Source of the DNA: Xestospongia muta
Lineage: Eukaryota; Porifera; Demospongiae; Haplosclerida; Petrosiidae
Assembly: GCA_963693285.1 (NCBI GenBank)
Contig: OY848919.1
Location: 3,229,827 to 3,293,826, forward strand
Direction of reading: 5' to 3'
DNA: 64,000 nt
Shown: piece by piece, positions 24,751 through 36,800 of the stretch
Numbering within the stretch: position 1 is the stretch's first letter
Layout of the letters: each line of letters starts with the position of its first letter
Notes under the pieces: model-generated
The model's input: only the letters and a program-made list of their open reading frames with translations
Databases searched by the model: none
Told to the model about the DNA's origin: nothing
Position numbers and translations under genes: made by a program

Positions 24751-27700
24751 TTATGGACTTATAAGTGGTTCTCGATATTCAGAGTAGCTATCATCAAAAA
24801 AAGATGAGTCAAGATCTTTTCTAAAATGTCTGTGATGTGATACTGGTTGTGATTTCTTAAGATGTTTGGTCATTTTCTTCATTGAGTTTAGAACAACATT
24901 GATATAACCTATAAAACGAGCTTGTTGTCCAGTAAGCAACACTATATGATAGAACACAACTACAGAGAGAGTAAACATCATTATATATACAAATGTGACA
25001 TCAAATACTCCTGCTGTACAAAAACAATCTTCCATAAGAAAATACCAATTTGTATAAAGTAATATACCATAGTTAATCATGACTGACAGATCCAAAATGT
25101 TTAATACTTTACTCTTGAATGGTCTTAGATAAGCTTGAACAGTCACAAACACAAAATAAACTGGAAGAAATATGGAAAATGCAAGGAAGAACCTGTTTCC
25201 TCGATACATTGCATACAATATACATGCAAAAATTAACAAAAGTTGTCTAGCAGTAAACCAATATTGTTTATTGTATTTATAAGGAGCATGGATAGCTTCA
25301 TATATTGGTCGAAGATATCCTCTTATCTTGTTAGATTTCATTAGTAGATGACCAGTTAGAATTATTAACATGTAAGGTATTAGAAAGATACCAACTATCA
25401 CTGATGTTACTATCATTAACACCAAATGTTCACCTTTTCCATATGTAATATAACCATCATTAAACCAAACCTTTGTAACTTGTTTTCTTGTACTTGAGTA
25501 TAATTGAACAGGTGTGAAAATATCACCAATTGTTAATAACAGTTTTGTAAAGGAGAGGTGTACAACAGTAACCAATACTTGAACTGAGGAGTGAGCTATT
25601 CTGTTAGAAAGCCTTAGTGAAAAACGACTGAGGATAATGAAGACAACAACTATTGTCAGGAGATAAAGTGGAAATAGTAAACTGAAGCCAGCTTTTTCTA
25701 ATTCTGACATCCCATTGTAAAAACACAATGGAAAGCCAAGATTCAGATTTAATGTTGAAAGAAAGAACAGTGCTACTTTCATACCAAAACGAGTACCTTG
25801 AGAACATTGCATATCCTTAATGGATAAAATATCTAATAATCCAGTGTTAGCTAACTGAGCATAGAATATAATTCCATTGAGTGTACCAATTGTTAATGTG
25901 AGTTTGAAAACATACAACAAGTAAATGAGGAGGGGACCAGCTACTGCATATAAGACTAGTGTCCACAACCACCAGTTACTACAATGTCTGCATTCTTTAG
26001 AACCAAACACTACACTGTAATTAACACCATTAACAGTAGAACACTTGCTACATAAAATTCCTTCTCTGTTATTAAGACACAATGATGAATTTGTGGATAA
26101 ATCTTTAGACATAATTTCAAATGTTTCATCATTTCTGTAATAAAAAACACTGAGATTAAGATCACCATTACAGTAGCCATGAGGACAATGTAAAGATAAC
26201 ATGAAAACTGATATCTTGTTATGTTTTACTGAACCAACCCATGAAGTAGTAGATGGTCTGTTAAATGTTCTAGTATTGATACTACAGTCAGGTGTGTAGC
26301 CAACAATGGCTAATAATTTGGATGATAGTAGATATGAACAGACACAGGATCCTGTTTTATTATCTAATTGAAAACCTGGTGGGCATGATTTTAATTTGAT
26401 ATCAAGAACTGTACTATCTCTTAGTTCAGGTACAGTGAATTGTATGGCACCATCAGGTTTATCCAATGTACTAGAGTCATCAGTATGTATTGTTATATTA
26501 ATGAGAGTACATTCATCAGTTTCTTTTATAACTTGTGTATTTTCTCTGTCTGAAAGCCACCAGTTGATGTGTGTAAACCTGGTATGTGTGTTATTCACTA
26601 GTGTTATTGTAATAATGGAGTAAGTGTGATTACCTGCAGCATCAACAGCAGCAATTGAAATATTAAATGTCTCTCCAGGGTAAACTTCATGAGTTAAGTT
26701 ACATGTATGGTCTATTAAGTCACATAAAGTTATATTTACAGGAGTAGTAGAAACATCCTTAATTCCATTTGAGAAAATTCTATTATAAACGTCAATTGCC
26801 TTTGAGTAGTTAAACCATTCCTCACCAATAAAGCAATTGTACAGGTTTGGGGTATACACTGAGTTACCAGTAGTTGTGGCTTCATTACTTTTAAATAATA
26901 CTGTTATATTGTAATGTGAATGATTATAACTAACTTGAAATGAGCAGTATGTTTGAGTGAAAATATTCCCAAGGGCATATATAGCTCCTCCACTAGATAG
27001 AGCTTTGTTATTTGTAAAGTTAGCTCGAAGTCCTTGGGTAAGGTAAATGAGACTATCTCCTATTAACATAATAGCTGCTCCATTAATAGCTGTGTTGTTG
27101 TGAAAGACTATATGTCCCTCTAGGGTGATATCAGATCTAATTACCTCTATAACTGTACCAACATTATAAGAGAAATTGCTGGGATTTTCTGCCGATCCAT
27201 TTATTTTAGTGAAGTTAATATTCAATAATTGGAAGAGGCTAGCTTGTGAGAATTTAGCGGCAGTGTTTTCACAATTTTCTAAATTGTCTCCTGATACATC
27301 ATTATTGTATGCTTTTACAGACCCTATTAGAACCTGTATATGATTTCCAGTTGAAGGATATGAGGCTACAACTATGCAAGATCCTGAAGTTGAAGCTGTG
27401 CTCTTAGTAAATGTGACATAAGAAAATTTAAGCAAAATTGGAAGTTTTTGAACATTAATCATAGCCATATAAATAGCACCTTGTTGTTTCTCGAAAAATA
27501 TACTTTTTCCTGAAGAATTAAAGGTCACATTAATCACTTGCAATAGATAATGTATTGTGCTGGTAGAATTTAACAGTGTATACTTATTAAAGTACATCAT
27601 AAGTACAATAGAACTCCCACGACATTTTCGAAGATTACCATTTGAGTAAAACAAAGATTCATTGTAAATGACAGTCTGTGAGTGTTTAATGGTGTTCAGA

Positions 27701-28617
27701 TGTAACACTAACATTGCTCCTGCTGTAGAACCTGCATTGTCTTTAAACGTACATCTTGATATATTAACTCGAGCATTAATGTCATTCTGAGTATAGAGTA
27801 TTGTAAGTCCTGCAGCATAAATGACTGGATTCTTATGATTTTTACGTTTAAAAGAATTATAAAAATCTGTCGCACAAGTAAATGCATTATAAATTATGTT
27901 CTCATAATTGTATGTAAAACTGGAGCTTATAATCAATACTTTATATTGGTTTACAATAGAGGGCATCCTAGTTGAATTCTTATAAAACAATAACACTCCA
28001 CTGCCTACACTATAACCAGATTTTTGCACTGCCTTTTCAACACCTTGTGAATACTTTACATTAACAGAATCCAAAGTACCATTAGGTAAGTTAACAGCTA
28101 CAATAGCAAACCCATAGTACTGGGATATACTCACATCTCTCATAACAAGATAACTGATCTCAGTGAACACCAGTACAGCAGCATGATATTGTGTGAAGTA
28201 GACAAGAGAACTAGTAGAGTTGATAATGTCAAGTTGTTCCTTATCAAGTGTAGTAAGGTTGCCACCACAACCAGTAAATGTCACTCTCTGTAGAGTCAGA
28301 CTACTACTTCCAGTGAAAGCAAATCCAATAGTTGAATGGCCAGTGTTATCATAAGTGGAATTGATACAGTGAATTGTAGCCATTGATTGGTTACCTTGTA
28401 CAGTAAGTGAGTAGTTGGTATTAATGGTACACAAACTCCCATTACCACTAATATTGTAGACAGTATCCAGGAGGAGAAGAGTAGTGTCACCAGTGTAATT
28501 ATAGTGATGACACATAAACTGGAGTAGATGATTTTGTGAAGTAATATTGATTACCCTATTACATTTACTACATATCAGTAGTAAGTGAAAGAGGAGTACC
28601 AATATAAGCCACTTCAT
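24751..28617 (-). CDS. Array copy 6 (alpha type): intact beta-helix multi-pass membrane protein
   Basis: Single exon of 1288 codons, ATG 28617, stop 24751. It has the same architecture as copy 5: signal peptide, beta-helix ectodomain, cysteine neck beginning CPPGFQLDN, Trp-rich start of the membrane domain at about residue 881, about nine helices, tail DSSFFDDSYSEYREPLISP. Alpha-specific features are SQNHLLQFMCHHYNY near the N-terminus (one residue shorter than in gamma), the YSVGSGVLLFYKNSTRM block, and the segment GNIFTQTYCSFQVSYNHSH in the second variable region. It is closest to copies 1 and 9. The start is supported by conservation of both the ATG and the bases before it. The neighbouring spacers are shared with other alpha genes, so regulation is probably shared too. 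Confidence 0.85.
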   Translation of the reverse strand: MKWLILVLLFHLLLICSKCNRVINITSQNHLLQFMCHHYNYTGDTTLLLLDTVYNISGNGSLCTINTNYSLTVQGNQSMATIHCINSTYDNTGHSTIGFAFTGSSSLTLQRVTFTGCGGNLTTLDKEQLDIINSTSSLVYFTQYHAAVLVFTEISYLVMRDVSISQYYGFAIVAVNLPNGTLDSVNVKYSQGVEKAVQKSGYSVGSGVLLFYKNSTRMPSIVNQYKVLIISSSFTYNYENIIYNAFTCATDFYNSFKRKNHKNPVIYAAGLTILYTQNDINARVNISRCTFKDNAGSTAGAMLVLHLNTIKHSQTVIYNESLFYSNGNLRKCRGSSIVLMMYFNKYTLLNSTSTIHYLLQVINVTFNSSGKSIFFEKQQGAIYMAMINVQKLPILLKFSYVTFTKSTASTSGSCIVVASYPSTGNHIQVLIGSVKAYNNDVSGDNLENCENTAAKFSQASLFQLLNINFTKINGSAENPSNFSYNVGTVIEVIRSDITLEGHIVFHNNTAINGAAIMLIGDSLIYLTQGLRANFTNNKALSSGGAIYALGNIFTQTYCSFQVSYNHSHYNITVLFKSNEATTTGNSVYTPNLYNCFIGEEWFNYSKAIDVYNRIFSNGIKDVSTTPVNITLCDLIDHTCNLTHEVYPGETFNISIAAVDAAGNHTYSIITITLVNNTHTRFTHINWWLSDRENTQVIKETDECTLINITIHTDDSSTLDKPDGAIQFTVPELRDSTVLDIKLKSCPPGFQLDNKTGSCVCSYLLSSKLLAIVGYTPDCSINTRTFNRPSTTSWVGSVKHNKISVFMLSLHCPHGYCNGDLNLSVFYYRNDETFEIMSKDLSTNSSLCLNNREGILCSKCSTVNGVNYSVVFGSKECRHCSNWWLWTLVLYAVAGPLLIYLLYVFKLTLTIGTLNGIIFYAQLANTGLLDILSIKDMQCSQGTRFGMKVALFFLSTLNLNLGFPLCFYNGMSELEKAGFSLLFPLYLLTIVVVFIILSRFSLRLSNRIAHSSVQVLVTVVHLSFTKLLLTIGDIFTPVQLYSSTRKQVTKVWFNDGYITYGKGEHLVLMIVTSVIVGIFLIPYMLIILTGHLLMKSNKIRGYLRPIYEAIHAPYKYNKQYWFTARQLLLIFACILYAMYRGNRFFLAFSIFLPVYFVFVTVQAYLRPFKSKVLNILDLSVMINYGILLYTNWYFLMEDCFCTAGVFDVTFVYIMMFTLSVVVFYHIVLLTGQQARFIGYINVVLNSMKKMTKHLKKSQPVSHHRHFRKDLDSSFFDDSYSEYREPLISP

Positions 28618-29654
28618 GTTGTCAGTGATCTACTTGATCCAGGTATCAATGACTACTTCACCAAATTTATAATACCTGATTATTTTTTTTGTTAGACTGT
28701 TGATAAATAATGATAATTGAAATGTATAAGATTTATTATATTGTTGAGAAAACAGATCTTTATATGAAAGGATTTTGAAAGTATCAACTCTCTTAATTGT
28801 AAAGAATTGGTTTGCCAAACAATTTATTGATCTAATAGGACTTGTAATCACAACATTTCCATTGTAAGACAATTATCATGTGTCTTAAATACAATCAAAG
28901 ATGTCTTTAAAATATTATGTAAACTAACTGATAATTTGTATGATGAGTTAAAATAAACTTTAATTGATACTAGCTTTACAAAAGAAAAGTTTTTAATACA
29001 ATTAAGTTATATAGCAAAACTGTATTTACAATTCTCTCTTTTCTAAGGCAATTTCTATATTACTTAAACAGTTAATTTTGTATCTGACTATTGGACTTTT
29101 TGTGAAGAAAATAATTTTTTTATTCATCTTCCTAGTCTAAATATTACAATCTGTGTTATATGCATATTACCATATGTGTTATTACCATAATTATGTTATA
29201 CATGTTGAGTGTGTGCATTACTAAATATAACTTTGCTTCAAGAGGTAATGTTAGTATTCTGTTACACAACAACTACACTGGAGATAGCTCACTGTTTCAA
29301 GAGGCAATATTTGCACTATTAGTTACAACCCAAACCAGTAATCTACATTATACTTTACTTGAAGTGTAATAGAATTATTATCAATGAATAAAATTATATT
29401 ACTTTCATTTATGTCACCATGACTTATTGTATTTGAATTGTATAGAATTATTGTTTTCTTCATGCCTGTTAATTTAAAACAATACAAATTTTGATCACAA
29501 TACATATAAACTAAGCATACAAATTAAAATGAAAGTGAAACAAAAGAATATGTAATTTAACGAAAACCAACCTTTGCCTGAGAGAAAAATAAATTAAATA
29601 ACAAAATTTGAAATATTCAAATTCACAATATAATGTAATTAATATACAAATTTG
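28618..29654. repeat. Alpha 5' flank plus beta 3' flank, second occurrence of the module
   Basis: Nearly identical to 3609-4650. It includes the 80-codon leader ORF on the gene strand at 28872-28630. No additional gene is seen. Confidence 0.7.
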
Positions 29655-30912
29655 TTATGGACTTATAAGTGGTTCACGATATTCAGAGTAACTATCATCA
29701 AAAAATGAGGAGTCAAACTTTTCTCTAAAATGTTTACGACGTGACAATGGCTTTGAATTCTTTTTAAGACATTGAATTTTCTTCATTATGTTTTGAACAA
29801 CATTGATACAACCTCTGAAACGGGTTTGTTGTCCAGTAACTAACACAATATGATAAAACAAAACTACCAAAAAAATAAACATCATAATATATACAAATAT
29901 GGCATCAAATACTGCTGCTGTGCAAAGGTGTCTCTTATCAATAAAATACCAATTAGTACATATAAACATACCATAATTGATCATTACAGAAAGATCTAAA
30001 ATATTTATTATCTTGTTGTTAAATGGTTTTAGATAAGCTTGAACAGTGACAAATACAAAGTAAACAGGTACAACAATAGAGAAAAGAAGTAAGAGATTTG
30101 TTCCACGATATATGGTGTAAACAATGTACACAAAAATCAGTAAGAGTTGTCTAGCAGTAAACCAATATTGTTTGTTGTATTTATAAGGAGCATGGATAGC
30201 TTCATATATTGGTCGAAGATATTCTCTTAGCTTGTTAGATTTCATTAGTAGACGACCAGTTAGAATTATTAACATGTAAGGTATTAGAAAGATACCCACT
30301 ATCACTGATGTTACTATCATTAACTTCTTGTGGTTTGTGTCACCATATGTAACACTGCCATCATTGAGCCATACATTAAGTGGTTCATTTATATTACTAC
30401 TGTACAATTGGACTGGAGTGAAAACATCAAAGAGTGCTAGTAATAATTTTGTGAAGGAGAGATGTATAACAGTAACCATTATTTGAACTGAGGAGTGAGC
30501 TATTCTGCTAGAAAGCCTTAGAGAAAAGCGACTTAGGATAATGAGGACAACAACTATTGTCAGGAGATAAAGTGGAAATAGTAAACTGAAACCAGCTTTC
30601 CATAACTCTGTCATCCCATTGTAAAAACATAGAGGAAAACCAAGATTCAGATTCAACATTGAAAGAAATAACATTGCCACATTCACACCATTATATGTTT
30701 CCTGTGAACATTGCTTGTATTTAATAGAAAGAATAGTTAATAAACCAGCATTAGACACTTGAGCATAAAATATAATACCATTGAGTGTACCAGTTGTTAA
30801 TGTTAATGTTAATGTGGAGTAAATGATTTTGTGAAGTAATATTGAATACCTTATTACATTTACTACATATCAGTAGTAAGTGAAAAAGGAGTACCAACAT
30901 AAGCCACTTCAT
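29655..30912 (-). pseudogene. Array copy 7: alpha/beta fusion with most of the ectodomain deleted
   Basis: ATG at 30912 begins an alpha-type signal peptide and about 33 codons (ending SQNHLLH). The sequence then jumps straight into the beta-type membrane domain at the GTLNGIIFYAQVSN region. The 5' flank is alpha-like and the 3' two thirds is beta-like, so this is a deletion between neighbouring genes. At the junction (about 30796-30813) CATTAA is present three times on the minus strand. The two parts are in different frames. The open 367-codon stretch 30758-29655 begins at a GTG, not a normal start. About 2.5 kb of gene is missing. The membrane domain and tail remain perfectly readable, indicating a recent event. 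A functional product is unlikely. Confidence 0.85.
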
Positions 30913-31950
30913 GTTGTCAGTGATCTACTTGATCCAGGTATCAATGACTACTTCACCAAATTTATAATACCTGATTATTTTTTTTTGTTAGACTGTTGAT
31001 AAATAATGATAATTGAAATGTATAAGATTTATTATATTGTTGAGAAAACAGATCTTTATATGAAAGGATTTTGAAAGTATCAACTCTCTTAATTGTAAAG
31101 AATTGATTTGCCAAACAATTTATTGATCTAATAGGACTTGTAATCACAACATTTCCATTGTAAGACAATTATCATGTGTCTTAAATACAATCAAAGATGT
31201 CTTTAAAATATTATGTAAACTAACTGATAATTTGTATGATGAGTTAAAATAAACTTTAATTGATACTAGCTTTACAAAAGAAAAGTTTTTAATACAATTA
31301 AGTTATATAGCAAAACTGTATTTACAATTCTCTCTTTTCTAAGGCAATTTTTATATTACTTAAACAATTAATTTTGTATCTGACTATTGCAACTTTGTGA
31401 AGAAAAATAATTTTTTTATTCATTTTCCTAGTCTAAATATTACAATCTGTGTTATATGCATATTACCATATGTTATACATGTTGAGTGTGTGCATTACTA
31501 AATATAACTTTGCTTCAAGAGGTAATGTTAGTATTCTGTTACACAACAAATACACTGGAGATAGCTCACTGTTTCAAGAGGCAATATTTGGACTATTAGT
31601 TACAACCCAAGCCATTAATCTACATTATACTTTACTTGAAGTGTAAAGGGATTATTATCAACAAATAAAATTATATTACTTTCATTTATGTCACTATGAC
31701 TTATTGTATTTATATTGTATAGAATTATTGTTGTCAGACCACTTCATGCCTGTTAATTTATAACAATACAAATTTTGATCACAATACATATAAACTAAGC
31801 ATACAAATTAAAATAAAAGTGAAACAAAAGAATATGTAATTTCACGAAAACTATTCTTTGCCTGAGAAAATAGATTAAATAACAAAATTTGAAATATTCA
31901 CATTCACAATATAATGTAATTAATATACAAATTTGTTATAAACTTATAAA
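30913..31950. repeat. Alpha 5' flank plus beta 3' flank module, third occurrence, with the beta gene missing
   Basis: This is the same 1-kb module as 28618-29654. At about 31940-31950, where a beta gene should begin with its stop codon and tail, only a few bases of the end remain. The sequence then changes to an unrelated segment shared with 19141-19220. The leader ORF is frameshifted by one extra T in a T-run near 30976-30986. Confidence 0.7.
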
Positions 31951-32971
31951 CCAGATGGGTGAATCTTACTTGAATGTATTATGAGCTCACCTCAATCCTA
32001 TCACATCTTCAATACCTCCTCCAATGAATCATTAACTTCTTTATTTGCTAATTTATGTTTAAGCACACAAGAGATCCCATATAAAGAGAGCCATCTTCAA
32101 AGTCAGATGACTGTTATAGAAGTAAAATAGTGAGATATGATTAGTTCAAAGTTTGCCTTAGTAAGTTCTGCTATTACTATGTGTAACTTACTCTATATTG
32201 GTATAGACTGTTCATATGTTTATTAGAATTACTACAATAATTGGACGTGGACTACTGGCAGGTAAGTATTATCTATTCATACATCTATCTAGTGTTCCTT
32301 ATAGCTATCTACAATATCTATCCATCAATTTGTCTATCATCTGTTTCTATTCATCATTACTCTATTGAGATAATTGACATACATTATTGTTTGATCCTTT
32401 TATCTTAAAGTATTTCTCTCTGGGATACTGTAGCGATATATTCAATCAGTCAATAAACCAGTGGACAAATGACATTATTAGAACATTATCATCCTTTCCC
32501 ATTAGGATTACATTCAGTTCCTGTTGTTATTATCAATTGTACTTGTCATTATCTTAGAAGACAGGTAATGCAGGTTAGACAGGTAAATAATAGAAGTTAA
32601 TAAAACAAGTTAACAACAAATGTTAATAACACAAGTTAATACCACAAGTTAGACAGAATATCAATAATACTTGTTAGATGTTCTAAATTAACAGTGTCCC
32701 TTTTGATAGACTCCACTGTACATGTATGTGATAGTCACATGACGACACTGAATTCAGATTTAATATTGCGAGAAGCAACAAGAGCTGTATTATACAATGT
32801 TGTCACTCACTCTAAGAGATAGCTCTAACGACAGGTATCTTATCTATATAACCTTTATATTTTGTACATATATATTTTGTCCATTATAGAACACTGTTTG
32901 TCTATCGATGTCTTCTGTTTACCTCTATTCTGCCCTCTTTAGATTTAATACTGTTGGTTTTATTATCTTAT
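31951..32971. other. Intergenic, mostly unassigned
   Basis: It begins with about 80 bases shared with 19141-19220. The rest has no counterpart that I can see in the window. No ORF over 60 codons. It contains a small degenerate repeat at 32571-32656. Confidence 0.4.
32571..32656. repeat. Degenerate minisatellite based on ACAAGTTAATA
   Basis: About five imperfect copies of an AAGTTAATA / AAGTTAGACAG unit, spaced roughly 17-18 bases apart. No coding meaning. Confidence 0.5.
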
Positions 32972-33470
32972 CTTGTTGACTTTTATTTGTAGATGACCAA
33001 TTAGAATTATTAACATGTAAGGTATTAGAAAGATACCAACTATCACTGATGTTACTGTCATTAACTTCATGTGATATGCGTCACCATGTGTCACATAACA
33101 CTACCATCATAGAACCAAATATTTTCGATTTAATCATTTTTGTTGTATAACTTGACATGTATGAAGGTGTCAAAAAGTGCTATTAGTAATTTTGAGGAGA
33201 GGTGTACAACAGCAACCAATACTTGGACTGAAGAATGAGCTATTCTGTTAGAAAACCTTAGAGAAAAACGGCTGAGGATAATGAGGACAACAACTATTGT
33301 CAGGAGATAAAGTGGAAATAGTAAACTGAGACCAGCTTTCCAAACCTCTTGCCATCCTATTGTAAAAACATAGGAAACCAAGATTCAGATTCATAATAGA
33401 AATTAAAAACATTGCTACTTTTATACCATACATCATAGCCCAATTACATTGACTTGAAAGAATATGTTAT
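32972..33470 (-). pseudogene. Relic of an array gene, membrane-domain fragment
   Basis: The minus strand matches the family from the third helix region (near 33465) through the loop after the sixth helix (near 32975), with several small deletions and frameshifts. Open pieces are 33381-33130 and 33436-33248 in two frames. It is closest to gamma (FDTF, KLLIALF motifs). It is younger than the relic at 18024, since much of it is still highly similar to living copies. Confidence 0.8.
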
Positions 33471-33812
33471 GAAAACAATGTTTTAAATGTATCGAAGACA
33501 TTACTGTCAAAAAGGAAATAATTATTCCTTTCTATGATCACCAGAACATGGCAAAGAGTATTTATGTCAAAGTGTGTAGAATATTAACAAGTCATTATTT
33601 TCTGTTAAACATTATAAGTAGTTGATCACTACAATACATAAAAACTAAAATATTCGGTTTGGATTATTTTTTAAAAGGAAAATGAAACAATGTAAGTTTT
33701 TTATAATAATAACACTTATAATTATTAATGAACACAACGTTTGCCTGAGAAAATAAATTAGATAACAAAGTATAAAATATTACATTCATATTGTAATTAA
33801 AATACAAATTTG
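33471..33812. other. Gamma 3' flank, no gene
   Basis: Similar to 19240-19510 downstream of copy 5. No other feature is recognised. Confidence 0.5.
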
Positions 33813-36800
33813 TTACGGACTCATAAGTGGCTCACGATATTCAGAATAGCTATCATCAAAAAATGAGGAGTTAATGTCTTCTCTAAATTGTCTGCTATGT
33901 GACACCATCTGAGAGTTTTTATTAAGACATTGAGTCAATTTCTTCATTAATCTTTGAACAGCATTGATGTAACCTATAAAACGAGCTTGTTGTTCAGTAA
34001 GTAACACTATATGATAGAACACAACTACAGAGAAAATAAACATCATTATATATACAAATATGGCATCAAACACTGCTGCTGTGCAAAGGTGTCCCTCATT
34101 AATTAAATACCAATTAGTACATAAGAACATACCATAGTTGATCATTACAGAAAGATCTAAAATATTAATTACTTTGTTTTTAAATGGACTTAAATGAGCT
34201 TGAACAGTGACAAATGTAAGATAAATGGGTAGAACAACAGAGAAAGGAAGTAAAATATTACTGCCACGATAAATAGTATACATAATGTACTCAAATATCA
34301 GTAAGAGTTGTCTAGCAGTAAACCAATATTGTTTGTTGTATTTATAAGGAGCATGGATAGCTTCATATATTGGTCGAAGATATTCTCTTATCTTGTTAAA
34401 TCTCATTAGTAGGCGACCAGTTAGAATTATTAACATGTAAGGTATTAGAAAGATACCCACTATCACTGATGTTACTATCATTAACTTCATGTGGTTTGCG
34501 TCACCGTATGTAACACTACCATCATAGAACCAAATATTTTTTGATTTATTTATAGTACTATTGTATAACTCAACAGGTATGAAGGTGTCAAAAAGTGCTA
34601 TTAGTAATTTTGAGAAAGAGAGGTGTACAACAGTTACCAGTACTTGAACTGATGAGTGAGCTATTCTGTTAGAAAGCCTTAGAGAAAAACGGCTGAGGAT
34701 AATGAGGACAACAACTATTATCAAGAGATAAAGTGGAAATAGTAAATTAAGACCAGCTTTCCAAAACTCTGTCATCCCATTGTAAAAACACAGTGGAAAA
34801 CCAAGATTCAGATTCATAATAGAAATAAAAAACATTGCAAAATTTTTAATGCGGTAACATTGACTAGACAAAACATCATATAAGCCAGCATTAGCCACCT
34901 GAACATAGAATATAATTCCATTGATTGTACCAGTTGCTAATGTAAGTCTGAGAGCATATAACAGGTAAATGAGGAGGAAACCAGCTAAAGCATAGAGAAC
35001 TATTGTCCACAACCACCAATTACTACATTGTCTACATTTTGTAGAACCAAACACTACACTGTAGTTAACACCATCAACAGTAGAACATTTACTACATAAA
35101 ATTCCTTCTCTGTTGTTAAGACACAATGAAGAAGTTATGGAAAAATCTTTAGTGGTAAGCGCAAATGTGTTATTTTTGTATTGAAAAACATTGAAAATAC
35201 TTTCACTGTTACAATATCCATGTGGGCAATGTGATGAAAAAAGAAAGACTGACGATTCTTCATTGCTGATTCCAGCCCATGGATTTGATTCAACTGGCCT
35301 GTTAAATGTTATAGTATTAATACTACAGTTAGGAGTGTAGCCAACAATATTTAATGATGATAAAATATGTGAACAAATGCATGAACCAGTTTGCAAACTC
35401 AATTCAAAACCAGGTGGACAAGATTTTAAATTGATATTAACAACTGTTATATTAACAATACTAGGTATAGTAAGGAGTAGGACACCATCAGCTGTATCCA
35501 AAGTACTGATATCATTGGTATGAATTGTTATATTAATGACAGTACAGTTATCACTTTCTCTTATAACTTGAGTATCTTCTCTCTCTGAAAACCACCAGTT
35601 GATATGTGTAAACCCAAAGTAATTTGTTTTCCTAACTGCTGCTATATTAACAATTGAATAACTGTGGTGTCTTGCAGCATCAATAGCAGCCACTGAAAAA
35701 TTAATAGTCTGTCCAGGATAAGCATTCAATGTATAAGGTGTTGTAGTGCAGGAGTGACAATTAACTAACTTTATTGGAGTAGTAGAAAGTTGAAAGGTAT
35801 CATTTGATATAAAAACGAAAGTATTATTATAAATTTTTGTAGCCATTTTGGAATCAATCTTATTACTACACATAAGGCAATCATATAATTTTGGTGAAAA
35901 GACAGAGTTACCAGTGACTGCTGCTTTATTGTTTTCAAATAACACTGCTATATCATCATGTTGTGTAATGTTAACTTGAAATGTACAGTGTGTCTTGTCA
36001 AATGTACTGCTAAGATCATATATAGCTCCTCCACTAGATAGAGCTTTGTTATTTGTAAAGTTAGCTCGAAGTCCTTGAGTGAGATGAATGAGACTATCTC
36101 CTATTAACATAATAGCACCTCCATTAATACCTGTGTTGTTGTTAAAGAGTATATGTCCCTCTAGAGTAATATCAGATCGAATAGCCTGTATAACTGTACC
36201 AAAGTTAAAAGAAAAATTACTGGGGTTTTCTGAGGACCCTTTTATTATGATACTGTTGATATATAAAAATTTGAAGAGGCTGGCTGGTAAAAAAGTTGAC
36301 AACACGATATTTTTATTTAATATCCCATTTTTGTATGCTTTAATAGATTCCAATAAAAAGAATATTTTATTCTTCTCTGTTGATGGAAATGAAACTGCAT
36401 AGATACAAGATCCAGATATTGTAGCTTGGTTATCCTTAAAGATAACATGAGAAAATTTGAAACACATTGGTATTTCTTTAACATTCTTGACAGCAATAAA
36501 AACAACACCTAGTTGATTGTTTGTGTATAAAACATTTCTATATGAGAATGTAAATTGAATGCTAATTAGCTGTAGAGGACAATATGTTTCATCAGTAGCA
36601 ATTGATGATGACTTGGAAAGCCTATCAAAGAATAACACAAGACCACTTCCATGACATTTTCGATCACTCCCATTTGAGTCAAACTTTGAATTTGTAATAA
36701 CAATCTGTGAATGTGTTACCGAATTTAGATATAATACAAGCATTGCTCCTGCTATAGAACCAAGACTGTCACTGAATTTACAATGTGATATATCAATGTT

